Assembly (NCBI GenBank): GCA_020072805.1
Contig: JAIQGC010000059.1
Coordinates: 1-62,024 of the forward strand
Length of the DNA stretch: 62,024 nucleotides
Direction of reading: 5' to 3'
DNA from: Terriglobia bacterium
GTDB lineage: Bacteria; Acidobacteriota; Terriglobia; Acidiferrales; UBA7541
Of this stretch, positions 7,979 through 16,667 are shown in pieces. Both the position numbers and the translations under genes were made by a program. How positions within the stretch are numbered: position 1 is the first letter of the stretch; the number at the start of each line of letters is the position of its first letter. Under the pieces are notes generated by a model. That model was not told the DNA's origin, did not search any database, and worked only from the letters and a program-made list of their open reading frames with translations.

Positions 7979-9643
7979 ATGAGAATGAAAACAACACGGA
8001 AGTTCTTGTTTCTAATTCTGCTGGCTGCGGCTTCTCTCGCGCCTCGCAGCTTTGCCCAGGCGCCTCCCGCTGCCGCGGCGGCTCCGCCTCCCGCTGCCGC
8101 TCCGGCTCCCAAGCCCGTTCCTATCACTGACGCCGATCTCGCCGGCGCTCCCGTGCCTTCCGCGGACGCCCGCGCCAAAGGCGATCCGGACGGCTCGCTC
8201 ACCGGCACGGCCAGCGATATCACCGTCAGCGATGCCAAGAAGGGCGTCACCATCGGCGATCTCGCCAATCAGGTCGGCCAAAACAAAATCGCCATCAACT
8301 TCGTCTGGACCCTGGTCACCGGCTTCCTGGTCATGTTCATGCAAGCCGGCTTCGCCATCGTCGAGACCGGCCTCTGCCGCGCCAAAAACGCCAATCACAC
8401 CATGATGATGAACTTCGCCGTCTACGGTGTCGGCATGCTGGCCTACTGGCTTATCGGCTTCGCCATTCAGATGGGCGGCGTCGGCGCCACCGCCAACCTC
8501 GGCGGCACTCCTCCTTTGTCCGCCGAATTCGCAATTACTCTTTTCGGCAAGCCCTTCGGCCTCTTCGGCCAGAACGGCCTCTTCCTCATGCACAAGGGCA
8601 CCTATGACGTCTCCGTCATGGTTCTCTTCCTCTTCCAAATGGTCTTCATGGACACCGCCCTCACCATCGTCACCGGCTCCGCCGCAGAACGCTGGAAGTA
8701 CGCCGCCTTCGTCGTCTCTTCTTTCCTCATGGGCGCCTTCACCTATCCCATCTTCGCCAACTGGGCCTGGGGTGGCGGCTGGCTCGCCAATCTCGGCGCC
8801 AATTTCAATCTCGGCAAGGGCTATTGCGACTTTGCCGGCTCGGGCGTGGTCCACGCCGTCGGCGGCATCACCGCCCTCGCCGTCTCCATGATCATCGGCC
8901 CGCGCATCGGCAAATACGACCGCACCGGAAAGCCCAACGCCATCCTCGGCCACGATATCGTCCTCGTGCTCCTCGGCTGCTTCATCCTGGCCTTCGGCTG
9001 GTTTGGCTTCAACCCCGGTTCCACTCTCGGCGCTTCCGGTAACGGCGCCCTGCGCATCGGCTCGGTCGCCGTCAACACCATGCTCGCGGGCATGGCCGGC
9101 GGCTTCGGTGCCATGCTCTATATGTGGACCCGCTACGGCAAGCCCGACGCCAGCATGAGCGGCAACGGCCTGCTCGCCGGGCTCGTCGCCATCACCGCTC
9201 CCTCCGGCTTCGTCAACCCCGTCGGCTCCGTGATCATCGGCCTCATCGCCGGCGTTCTCGTCTGCCTCTCCGTCGAGTTCGTCGACCGCGTCCTCAAAGT
9301 GGACGACCCGGTCGGCGCCATCTCTGTTCACGGCACCAATGGCCTCTGGGGCGTCATCTCCATCGGCCTCTTCGCCGACGGCAAGAGCAACTACGGCGGC
9401 TCCTGGAACGGCGTTACTGGCTCCGTCACCGGCATCTTCTACGGTGACAACGGCGGCCAGCTCGTCGCTCAGCTGATCGGCGTGGTCACTCTCGTCGGTT
9501 TCGTCTTCACTCTCAGCTTCATCTTCAACCTGCTTGTGGATTGGTTCGTCGGCCAGCGCGTTTCCGCTAAAGCCGAACTCGAAGGCCTGGACCTCCCCGA
9601 AATGGGCGCTCTCGGCTATCCCGAGTTCGAGCTGAAATCCTAA
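7979..9643 (+). CDS. amt: Ammonium transporter (Amt) with an N-terminal signal peptide and extension
   Basis: A 554-residue Amt/Mep/Rh channel. Residues 1-27 form a cleavable signal (FLFLILLAAASLAPRSFAQA). A Pro/Ala-rich periplasmic linker runs to about residue 95, followed by eleven membrane helices. The twin pore histidines are seen in GSGVVHAVGG and SVHGTNGLWG. AGFAIVETGLCRAKN and GSAAERWK are family signatures. It is translationally coupled to the two small membrane proteins before it. The C-terminal tail ELEGLDLPEMGALGYPE matches the PII-contact region of AmtB. PII from 5723 or 11768 would be the expected gate. The length is greater than usual because of the N-terminal extension. Confidence 0.95.
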   Translation: MRMKTTRKFLFLILLAAASLAPRSFAQAPPAAAAAPPPAAAPAPKPVPITDADLAGAPVPSADARAKGDPDGSLTGTASDITVSDAKKGVTIGDLANQVGQNKIAINFVWTLVTGFLVMFMQAGFAIVETGLCRAKNANHTMMMNFAVYGVGMLAYWLIGFAIQMGGVGATANLGGTPPLSAEFAITLFGKPFGLFGQNGLFLMHKGTYDVSVMVLFLFQMVFMDTALTIVTGSAAERWKYAAFVVSSFLMGAFTYPIFANWAWGGGWLANLGANFNLGKGYCDFAGSGVVHAVGGITALAVSMIIGPRIGKYDRTGKPNAILGHDIVLVLLGCFILAFGWFGFNPGSTLGASGNGALRIGSVAVNTMLAGMAGGFGAMLYMWTRYGKPDASMSGNGLLAGLVAITAPSGFVNPVGSVIIGLIAGVLVCLSVEFVDRVLKVDDPVGAISVHGTNGLWGVISIGLFADGKSNYGGSWNGVTGSVTGIFYGDNGGQLVAQLIGVVTLVGFVFTLSFIFNLLVDWFVGQRVSAKAELEGLDLPEMGALGYPEFELKS

Positions 9644-9662
9644 CTTCAAGGAGCGTACTCAC

Positions 9663-10196
9663 ATGTCCACTACGACCACAGCACTGCAAGCCCGGCCGGG
9701 AGCTATTCTCCCCGGCCGGGAATTTTCCCGCCTCCCGGCCATGCCCTGGCGCGACCCTCATTCCGTCTCGCCTCAGGAACTCGCCGAGCTCATCGTCTCC
9801 CTCCAGGAGGCCTGCGCCCTGAATCCTCAAAACGCCGACCTGCGCACCTGCCTCGGCATCGCCCATGCCATGAACTTCGACCCCTACCGCTCCCTGGACG
9901 CCTTGGAAGAAGCCCGCAAACTGGACCCCGAAAATTTCTTCGCCCAGTTCAAGTACGCCGAACTCTATTACCGTCTTCGCGCCCTCGAAAAAGCCGAAGC
10001 CGAAACCCAGCACGCCCTCCAACTCGCCGTCACCGGAGGCGAACTGGCCCTCGCCCGCCACCAGCTCACCGAAATTCGCCGCCTTCGCCGTGAAGGCACT
10101 CAGCGCCCCAACTGGACCAAATCTCTAAAAGTCCCCGCGCTCGGCCTCGGCTTGGTTATGATGGTCGTCACGGTTCTCTTTATCGTGTTTCGATGA
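9663..10196 (+). CDS. Tail-anchored TPR protein
   Basis: A 177-residue protein with about two and a half tetratricopeptide-like repeats between residues 35 and 130 (ACALNPQNADLRTCLGIAHA, ARKLDPENFFAQFKYAELYY). A single C-terminal membrane helix (VPALGLGLVMMVVTVLFIVF) is followed by one Arg. It therefore probably exposes the TPR domain to the cytosol from the inner membrane. It follows amt by 19 bp with an aaggag-type site and overlaps the next small frame at ATGA, so it belongs to the amt operon. Partner and function are unknown. Confidence 0.7.
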   Translation: MSTTTTALQARPGAILPGREFSRLPAMPWRDPHSVSPQELAELIVSLQEACALNPQNADLRTCLGIAHAMNFDPYRSLDALEEARKLDPENFFAQFKYAELYYRLRALEKAEAETQHALQLAVTGGELALARHQLTEIRRLRREGTQRPNWTKSLKVPALGLGLVMMVVTVLFIVFR

Positions 10197-10216
10197 AATA
10201 TTCAGGGAGCCTGAAA

Positions 10217-10423
10217 ATGAAAGCAAAAATAAATTCCAAAACGAATTCCAAAATGAATCCCAAGTGGAATCTCTTCTTCGCCGCCGCCCTTCTCGGCGCC
10301 TATATGCTCATCTCCCACGGCATCCCCATCGTTCCCGTCCTGGGCGGTTGCGCACTGGCCGCTCTCTTCACTTGGCGCCAGATCGCCCGCAAGCCCGTGC
10401 CGCAGCCCGCGCGGATTCGCTGA
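10217..10423 (+). CDS. Small membrane protein, hypothetical
   Basis: A 68-residue protein from ATG 10217, chosen because cagggag lies 8-14 bases upstream; an alternative ATG at 10193 would overlap the TPR gene but lacks a ribosome site. A Lys/Asn-rich N-terminus is followed by two hydrophobic segments (WNLFFAAALLGAYMLI, GGCALAALFTW) and an Arg/Pro tail. It lies between the TPR protein and the antiporter, in the same operon. No family is recognised. Confidence 0.5.
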   Translation: MKAKINSKTNSKMNPKWNLFFAAALLGAYMLISHGIPIVPVLGGCALAALFTWRQIARKPVPQPARIR

Positions 10424-10432
10424 CGCCCGCAC

Positions 10433-11599
10433 ATGCACGATTCGATGCCGCTTCCGCTCGCCATGCTCATTGTCTTCGGCTCGGCCAAGCTCCTCTCCGA
10501 GCTGTTTGAGCGCTGCAAGCAGCCCGGCATCGTCGGCGAAATTCTCGCCGGCGCCCTCATCGGCCCCAGCGTTCTCGGCTGGATCCATCCCAATGATACC
10601 CTCAAAGCCCTCTCCGACCTCGGCGTCATGTTTCTCCTCTTCGGCGTCGGCCTCGAAGTCAAAGCCTCCGAACTCCTCAAGGTCGGCGGCAAAGCCACCC
10701 TCGTCGCCACCATCGGCGTCATCGTCCCCTTCTTCGCCGGCTGGGGCATTCTTCTCGCCTGGGGCGCTCCGCAGGTCGAAGCCATCTTCGTCGGCGCGGC
10801 CATGGTGGCCACCAGCGTGGGCATCACCGCTTCCGTTCTCTCCGGGCGCGGTCTGCTCCACGAAATCGCCAGCAAAATCATCCTCGCCGCCGCCGTTATT
10901 GACGACGTCCTCGGCCTCATCGTCCTGGCTGTCGTCAGCGCCATTGCCCGCGGCCGCATCAACTTCTGGGAGATCGCTCTCACCGCCGCGCTGGCCACCG
11001 GCTTCACCGTTCTCATGGCCGTTTGGGGCACCACCGCCCTCAATCGCTTGCTCCCCCATTTCCAGTCTCGCGCCCGCGCCGATGACGCCAAGTTCCACAT
11101 CGCCCTCGTTCTCCTCTTCGCCCTCGCCCTCCTCGCCCAATACACTGGAGTCGCCGCCATCGTCGGCGCCTTCCTCGCCGGCCTCGCTCTCACCGACGGC
11201 GCCGACGCCCGCGTGCGCACCCTGACCCGCGGCGTCAGCGAACTCCTGGTCCCTTTCTTTCTCGTCGGCATTGGGTTGAACTTAAACGTGCGCGTCTTCC
11301 GCTCCAAATCCATTCTCGCCCTGGCCCTGCTCATTCTCGCCGCCGCCGTCGTCACCAAGCTGGTCGGCTGCGGCCTCGGCGCTCTTTCCCTCGGCTGGGA
11401 AAATGTCCTGAAGGTGGGTCTGGGCATGGTTCCGCGCGGCGAAGTGGGCATGGTCGTGGCCCAGATCGGTCTCGGTTTGTCCGTGATCAGTTCGGAAGTC
11501 TATGCCGTGGTCGTCTTCATGGTCGTCGCCACCACGCTGGTTACTCCGCTGCTCTTGAAACTCGCCTTCCGCTCGCCGCAGCCGCTTCCTGCCTCATAA
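10433..11599 (+). CDS. Cation:proton antiporter, CPA2 (KefB/NapA-like) family
   Basis: A 388-residue inner-membrane protein with about 12 helices and no cytosolic RCK/TrkA domain. It contains ELFERCKQPGIVGEILAGALIGPSVLG and AAAVIDDVLGLIVLAVVS; the DD pair is the proton/cation-binding site of CPA2 exchangers. MVPRGEVGMVVAQIGL is the conserved late helix. It is the last gene of the amt operon, so it may balance protons or K+/NH4+ during ammonium uptake (inferred). The start is uncertain between 10433 and 10445, as neither has a clear ribosome site. Na+ or K+ preference cannot be read. Confidence 0.85.
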   Translation: MHDSMPLPLAMLIVFGSAKLLSELFERCKQPGIVGEILAGALIGPSVLGWIHPNDTLKALSDLGVMFLLFGVGLEVKASELLKVGGKATLVATIGVIVPFFAGWGILLAWGAPQVEAIFVGAAMVATSVGITASVLSGRGLLHEIASKIILAAAVIDDVLGLIVLAVVSAIARGRINFWEIALTAALATGFTVLMAVWGTTALNRLLPHFQSRARADDAKFHIALVLLFALALLAQYTGVAAIVGAFLAGLALTDGADARVRTLTRGVSELLVPFFLVGIGLNLNVRVFRSKSILALALLILAAAVVTKLVGCGLGALSLGWENVLKVGLGMVPRGEVGMVVAQIGLGLSVISSEVYAVVVFMVVATTLVTPLLLKLAFRSPQPLPAS

Positions 11600-11621
11600 C
11601 AGATCGCGATAAAAAGGAATT

Positions 11622-11676
11622 TGTCATTCCGACCGGAGGGACGGCGCTTTTTGCCGTCCCGGAGTGGAGGAATCTC
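11622..11676 (+). repeat. TGTCATTCC...AATCTC repeat arm with hairpin, between convergent operons
   Basis: This element has the TGTCATTC head and GAGGAATCTC tail of a family also seen at 21655 and 34239. Inside is a hairpin with stem GGGACGGC/GCCGTCCC (11638-11645 and 11653-11660) and a loop ending in T5. It separates the convergent antiporter and PII genes, so it may double as a bidirectional terminator. Confidence 0.65.
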
Positions 11677-11767
11677 CCGGGAATTCAGACTTTAGCGTGT
11701 GCTAGACAGGGTTTGCACGAGTCGCCAGTCACTTTGCACTTTCACGCCTCAACTTCATATGTCAGCC

Positions 11768-12157
<390 letters not shown>

Positions 12158-13579
12158 TCAGCCCTCCAGATTATAGGCCTCCTCGCCGTGCTGTGTAATG
12201 TCCAATCCTTCGAGTTCTTCCTCCTCGCTAACCCTCACCCCCACCAGCAAATCCACAATCTTCAGCAGCACCAGCGTTCCCACCGCCGCCAGCACCCAGG
12301 CCATCACCACCCCCAGCGCCTGATAGCCCACCTGCCCGAAATGCCCGTCAATCCATCCGCTGGCCGTCACATTGTTCTGCGCATCGTGAAAAATTGGATT
12401 GATCGCCTTCGACGCGAACACTCCCGTCAGCAGCGCCCCGATCGTCCCCCCGGCCCCGTGCACCCCGAACGCGTCCAGCGAATCGTCATACCCGAACACT
12501 GCCTTCACCTTTGTCACCATCAGGTAGCAGAACACTCCCGCCACCAGCCCGATCAGCAGCGCCGGCATCGGCCCCACGAATCCGGCCGCCGGCGTGATCG
12601 CCACCAATCCCGCCACCGCTCCCGAAATCCCTCCCAGCGCGCTGGCCTTTCCGTTCCGGATCCATTCCGCCGCCAGCCACCCCATCGCCGCCGCCGCCGA
12701 TGCGAAATGCGTCGCCACGAAAGCGCTCGTCGCCAGGCTCCCCGCCGCCAGCGCGCTCCCCGCGTTAAACCCGAACCATCCCACCCACAGCAGGCACGCC
12801 CCGATAAAGCTCAGCACCATGCTGTGCGGCGGCATCGGCTGCCGCGGATAGCCCGTCCTCTTTCCCAGATACAGCGCGCACACCAACGCCGATACTCCCG
12901 AACTGATATGCACCACCGTCCCGCCAGCAAAATCCAGGGTAGGGAAGCGCCCGCCCGCCGCCGCATTTAGCATCCCGCCCTGGCCCCACACCATGTGCGC
13001 CAGCGGCGCGTACACCACCAGGAACCACAGCGTCGTAAACAGCATCGTCGCGCTGAACTTCATCCGCTCCGCCGCCGCCCCGGTAATCAGCGCCGGCGTG
13101 ATAATCGCGAACATCAGCTGGTAAATCATGAACGTAAGGTGCGGAATCGTCGCCGCATAAGTCGCGTTCGGCTCTGCCCCCACCCCGCGCAGAAACGCAT
13201 ACTGAAAATTCCCGATAAAACTCCCGCTGCCGCCGAAGCACAGGCTGTACCCCACCAGCGCCCACAGCACTGTCACCAGCGCCATCAGCGCGAAACTCTG
13301 CATCATCAGCGCCAGCACGTTTTTTCTCCGCACCAGCCCCCCGTAAAACAGCGCCAGCCCCGGTCCCGTCATCATCAGCACCAGCGCCGTGCTCACCAGC
13401 ATCCACGCGTTGTCCGCCGAAGATTGCGCCGCAGCCACCCGCCCGTCCAGCCGCGCCATCGCCTCCCCAGCCGCCACCGTCCCCTGCGCCGCAATCGGCG
13501 CCGCAAACACCCCCGCGCTCGCCAATATCGCCAATCCCGCCAGCAAAACCAGGGCCACGTGCGCTCGCCTGCTGTTCAT
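12158..13579 (-). CDS. amt: Ammonium transporter (second copy)
   Basis: A 473-residue Amt with a signal-like first helix (VALVLLAGLAILASAGVFA), a short linker, and the eleven-helix channel. The pore histidines are in GGTVVHISSG and FGVHGAGG. The C-terminal tail ELEGLDITQHGEEAY is the PII docking segment. The start at 13579 is supported by ggaggactgc at 13581-13590; the upstream ATG at 13609 is rejected. It forms an operon with glnK downstream. It differs clearly from the first Amt: a short N-terminal linker, and FALMALVTVLWALVGYSLCF at helix 2-3. The two may differ in affinity. Confidence 0.95.
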   Translation of the reverse strand: MNSRRAHVALVLLAGLAILASAGVFAAPIAAQGTVAAGEAMARLDGRVAAAQSSADNAWMLVSTALVLMMTGPGLALFYGGLVRRKNVLALMMQSFALMALVTVLWALVGYSLCFGGSGSFIGNFQYAFLRGVGAEPNATYAATIPHLTFMIYQLMFAIITPALITGAAAERMKFSATMLFTTLWFLVVYAPLAHMVWGQGGMLNAAAGGRFPTLDFAGGTVVHISSGVSALVCALYLGKRTGYPRQPMPPHSMVLSFIGACLLWVGWFGFNAGSALAAGSLATSAFVATHFASAAAAMGWLAAEWIRNGKASALGGISGAVAGLVAITPAAGFVGPMPALLIGLVAGVFCYLMVTKVKAVFGYDDSLDAFGVHGAGGTIGALLTGVFASKAINPIFHDAQNNVTASGWIDGHFGQVGYQALGVVMAWVLAAVGTLVLLKIVDLLVGVRVSEEEELEGLDITQHGEEAYNLEG

Positions 13580-13612
13580 CGCAGTCCTCCCGCCAAAAAG
13601 ATGATGCAAGGC

Positions 13613-13618
13613 ATTATA
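13613..13618 (-). promoter_or_regulatory. Perfect -10 element (TATAAT) for amt-glnK
   Basis: On the minus strand, TATAAT is followed 34 bases later by the amt start codon, giving a leader of about 27 nucleotides. The matching -35 region at 13636-13641 (GCGGGT on the minus strand) is poor, so an activator may be needed. This rests on pattern only. Confidence 0.4.
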
Positions 13619-13708
13619 AAGTTTGCTTCATCTCCACCCGCAGAAATTATTTGCATCCCAGAAATGTAAATCTCTTCTGCCGCCCGCTTATCTGCGGCTT
13701 ATGTAGCA

Positions 13709-13848
13709 CCGGGCTTCAGAGTCCGTGTGGTAACTCTTGTTTTATAGGGGGTCGGAGCTTTAGCTCCGACATAAACGCTTCCTTTCAGTGCGGCTTTAGC
13801 CGCTGGGGAACTGATTTTCGGGTTGTCACACAGGCTCTTCAGCCCGGC
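13709..13848 (+). repeat. 142-bp-class interspersed palindromic repeat, copy 2 of 3
   Basis: Same element as at 2936 and 36373, about 140 bp here. One internal palindrome has drifted in compensation (GTCGGAGCTTTAGCTCCGAC), keeping the inverted symmetry, which suggests that the fold is conserved. Its right end supplies the last codons and stop of the endonuclease V gene at 13839. Confidence 0.9.
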
Positions 13849-14624
13849 ATCTTCTCCTTCCTTGCTCTTGGGCTCCCTGCACCCGCCCTCTTCAACTCCC
13901 CTACATACCGGTCCGCCTCCCGCGTCGGCCGCGGAATCCTAGATCCATCGCACACCGCCAGCGTTAGCCGGATCGCCGTCTCCAGCGTTACTCGGTGCCC
14001 CTGCGAAACGTAAATCGGCCGCACCCCGTCTCGCGTCCGCAGCACCGCCCCAATTGTTTCTTTCTTCCCGCCGCTCCCAACTGTAAGCGCCGTCCAGTTT
14101 CCCGCCCGCTGTCCCGGCTCTCGCTCCTCCCCGATCAGCCGCGACTTCGCGCATCCGCTCGTCGGCCGGTCCAGCAGCCCCCCCAGATGACACGCCAGTC
14201 CAAACCGCCGCGGATGCGCGATACCCTGCCCGTCGCAAAAAATCACGTCCGGCTCGTGCTTCAATTTTCGAAACGCCGCCAGCAGGGCAGGGCATTCCCG
14301 AAAACTCAAAAGCCCCGGCACATACGGAAACCGCAACGGCGCCTGCGCATACACCCGCTCCACCTCGATCATGTCCGGAAAGCGATACACGATCACCCCG
14401 GCAATCGCCCGGTTGGCTTCCCGCAGCGCTCCCTGCCGCGAACGTTTTCCGAGTGCCTGCGAGCCGCCCAAAAAATACGCCGCGTCGCATCCGGCCACAT
14501 ACGCAATCTTCCCCGCCCCCTCCGCAAAGCGGTCGCACCCCTCCCACCGTCCGCGCCGTTCGCTCCGCACGCGCGCCGCCTCCCGCGGCGTCAGGTTCCA
14601 GGAATGAAGTTTATGAACGCGCAT
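13839..14624 (-). CDS. nfi: Endonuclease V (deoxyinosine 3' endonuclease)
   Basis: A 261-residue enzyme that nicks DNA one base 3' of deoxyinosine and similar deaminated bases. D47 (AGCDAAYF), E110 (YVPGLLSFRE), D131 and H137 (CDGQGIAHPRRFG) form the metal-binding and strand-separating core. HLGGLLDRPTSGCAKS and GHRVTLETA are further family blocks. The reading frame ends inside an interspersed repeat, so the last three residues (MPG) come from it, and the tail after about residue 245 is probably not functional. It stands alone and diverges from the STAS gene at 14733. Confidence 0.93.
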   Translation of the reverse strand: MRVHKLHSWNLTPREAARVRSERRGRWEGCDRFAEGAGKIAYVAGCDAAYFLGGSQALGKRSRQGALREANRAIAGVIVYRFPDMIEVERVYAQAPLRFPYVPGLLSFRECPALLAAFRKLKHEPDVIFCDGQGIAHPRRFGLACHLGGLLDRPTSGCAKSRLIGEEREPGQRAGNWTALTVGSGGKKETIGAVLRTRDGVRPIYVSQGHRVTLETAIRLTLAVCDGSRIPRPTREADRYVGELKRAGAGSPRARKEKMPG

Positions 14625-14732
14625 TCATTGGCCTTCCCGCCGCGCCATCGTATAATGCCCACGGGCCGAAGAAAATAGCGCCCCGCGCGCCGCAACAGAA
14701 CAAAAAAAAACGCGCGGATGGAGAGCAAGAGC

Positions 14733-15071
14733 ATGGATATTGCCGTTCACGAAGAACATGGCGTCCACATCGTCCGCGTCACCGGCCGCCTCATCATCGG
14801 CTCCCCCAGCGATAAACTCAACGCCGCCCTCGAAAAACTCGAAGCCGGCGGCTCCTTGAAAATTATCGTCAACCTCGACGCCGTCGAACAAATCGACAGC
14901 TCCGGCCTGGCCACCCTCGTCCGCCACATGTCCCTCCTCCGCCGCGATTCCGGCGCCCTCCGCCTCGTCTGCGGCGAAGGCCGCGTCCGCGAAGCCCTCA
15001 CCATCACCCGCCTCCTCGAAGCCATCCCCACCTACCTGAACGAATCCGCCGCCCTCGCCGCCTTCTCCTGA
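14733..15071 (+). CDS. STAS-domain protein (anti-sigma factor antagonist-like)
   Basis: A 112-residue single STAS domain. The switch-helix motif NLDAVEQIDSSGLATL has S56/S57, the serine that partner kinases phosphorylate in SpoIIAA/RsbV proteins. The ATG at 14733 is preferred over 14718 because ggag lies 9 bases upstream. In the usual system such a protein releases an anti-sigma kinase when unphosphorylated. No HATPase kinase or sigma gene adjoins it, so it is an orphan here. It could also sit in a chemosensory or lipid-transport complex. Confidence 0.85.
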   Translation: MDIAVHEEHGVHIVRVTGRLIIGSPSDKLNAALEKLEAGGSLKIIVNLDAVEQIDSSGLATLVRHMSLLRRDSGALRLVCGEGRVREALTITRLLEAIPTYLNESAALAAFS

Positions 15072-15178
15072 CGATTTTTGCACGGCTATTCCGTCCTCTG
15101 AATACACCCGGGCCCTTCTTGGTTGGTGAAAATGTTTTTTCTGGGAATGTTGCTGCGATCCCTGTGTGGAGAGAAACC

Positions 15179-15766
15179 CTACCCGCCCTTTTTCAATTCT
15201 GCCAGCACCAGCTTGGCTACTTCCTTCAGCGTCTCGAACACGCCCTGTCCCGTCACCGCCACTCCCTCGATGACCGGCTCGCCCTTCTTCTGCAGTTGTT
15301 TGGTCAATTCCGCCACGGACATCGCGTTGGGCAGATCCCGCTTGTTCAGTTGCAGCACATAGGGAATCGTCGCGAAATCCAGGTTGTGTTCCTTCAAATG
15401 CTCCATCAGGTTCTCGAACGTCTCGAAATTCGCGTCCAGCCGCTCTTCCTGCGAATCCGCCACGAACACCACTCCGTCCGCGCCCTTCAAAATCAGTTTC
15501 CGGCTGGCCTCATAGAACACCTGCCCCGGCACCGTATAGAGATGAAAGCGCGTCTTGAACCCGCGCACCGTCCCCAGATCCAGCGGCAGAAAGTCGAAAA
15601 ACAGCGTCCGGTCGGTCTCCGTCGCCAGGGAAACCATTTTCCCCTTGGCGTTCTGGCCCGTATGGTCGTAGACCCACTGCAGGTTCGCGGTCTTTCCGCC
15701 CAGACCTGGACCGTAGTACACCAGCTTGCAGTTGATTTCGCGCGCAGGAAAGTTAATAAATGGCAC
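15179..15766 (-). CDS. mglA: MglA-type Ras-like GTPase
   Basis: A 195-residue small GTPase. The P-loop is GPGLGGKT (19-26), switch regions include [13 protein letters not shown] and [10 protein letters not shown], and the base-recognition motif is NKRDLPN. In Myxococcus, MglA sets cell polarity for motility; here it is a lone gene without mglB beside it. The start codon is GTG at 15766 with only a weak ribosome site; protein alignment to the family ([20 protein letters not shown]) supports it. The C-terminus [11 protein letters not shown] is typical. Confidence 0.93.
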   Translation of the reverse strand: MPFINFPAREINCKLVYYGPGLGGKTANLQWVYDHTGQNAKGKMVSLATETDRTLFFDFLPLDLGTVRGFKTRFHLYTVPGQVFYEASRKLILKGADGVVFVADSQEERLDANFETFENLMEHLKEHNLDFATIPYVLQLNKRDLPNAMSVAELTKQLQKKGEPVIEGVAVTGQGVFETLKEVAKLVLAELKKGG

Positions 15767-15977
15767 TTGTTCTTGCTCAACCCGACTTTTTAATTTAACA
15801 CACGCCCAGCGGGCAGGCTAGTACCTGCCCATGCCCACGGACACAACTTCATCGCTTCTATTTTCATCCAGATTCCTGTTCTCCGCGGCTATATTTTGTG
15901 CGCATGTCACGGACATGCCACCCTCGCTCTCCCGCCCCATCCCTCAGGGGGGCCTAAAAAGGCCAAAACTGCCCGGA

Positions 15978-16006
15978 TTGACGATAAACTAAGCCTCTGT
16001 TAGCAT
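15978..16006 (+). promoter_or_regulatory. Candidate sigma-70 promoter for the TPR gene, possibly leaderless
   Basis: The -35 is TTGACG (15978-15983), then a 17-bp spacer, and the -10 is TAGCAT (16001-16006). The expected transcription start falls at about 16013, one base before the ATG at 16014. The upstream in-frame ATG at 16005 lies within the -10 box, so it is unlikely to be used. Confidence 0.45.
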
Positions 16007-16013
16007 GCGCGCT

Positions 16014-16649
16014 ATGGCTAAACCAAGGAAACCATCGGCCAAGCGGGCTGCTTCCAGGAAGCGTTCTTCCGCTGGAACCTCCAAATCGCGCAAAAAGCGC
16101 TCCGCGGTTCCTGCGCCGCCGCCCACTCGTGGCGGTGTCGAGATGGTGGACCCCCTCGTCCAAGCCCAGATGAAAACTTATGAGGGCGCCGTGCTACTCT
16201 TTCAGCAGCAGAAATTCGCCAAGGCCAAGCAGGACCTCGAAAAAGTCATCGCCGGACCCAGCAGGGAACTGGCCGACCGCGCCCGCATGCACCTGCGCAT
16301 CGTCGAGCAGCGCATGAAGCCCAGCTCCGAGCAGAATCCCAAGAGCGCCGAAGAGCATTACCAGCGCGGCGTCACCCTCATGAACATGGCCCGCTGGGAC
16401 GAAGCCCGCGAGCACCTGCAAAAGGCCCGCAAACTCGCTCCCAAGACCGACTACATTCACTACGCCCTCGCCGCGCTCGATTGCCTCACCGGCGAAGCCC
16501 AGTCGGCTCTCGAGAATCTCAAGGTGGCCATCCAACTTCGCCCGGAAAACCGCTACCACGCCCGCAACGATGAAGACTTCGCCTTTCTCCAGGAAGACCC
16601 TCAATTCACCGAGCTGCTCTACCCGGAAAAAGACGGCACCGCCGGCTGA
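16014..16649 (+). CDS. TPR-repeat protein
   Basis: A 211-residue protein. The N-terminus (1-40) is a Lys/Arg/Ser-rich basic tail (KPRKPSAKRAASRKRSS), perhaps nucleic-acid binding. TPR-like helices follow: TYEGAVLLFQQQKFAKAKQDLEKVI, SAEEHYQRGVTLMNMARWDEAREHLQKARKLAPK, and YALAALDCLTGEAQSALENLKVAIQLRPEN. It ends with DEDFAFLQEDPQFTELLYPE, common in such proteins. It lies 18 bp upstream of yvcK, so the two are probably co-transcribed. The function is unknown. The start is chosen from the promoter position; 16005 is the alternative. Confidence 0.75.
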   Translation: MAKPRKPSAKRAASRKRSSAGTSKSRKKRSAVPAPPPTRGGVEMVDPLVQAQMKTYEGAVLLFQQQKFAKAKQDLEKVIAGPSRELADRARMHLRIVEQRMKPSSEQNPKSAEEHYQRGVTLMNMARWDEAREHLQKARKLAPKTDYIHYALAALDCLTGEAQSALENLKVAIQLRPENRYHARNDEDFAFLQEDPQFTELLYPEKDGTAG

Positions 16650-16667
16650 TCTCCCAGGGGCCTTCCC

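Noticed and set aside
8012-9649. 545-codon minus-strand frame opposite amt
   Set aside because: It is Glu/Asp/Ala/Gly-rich with no domain, exactly opposite a well-supported Amt gene. GC-rich third positions make such frames common.
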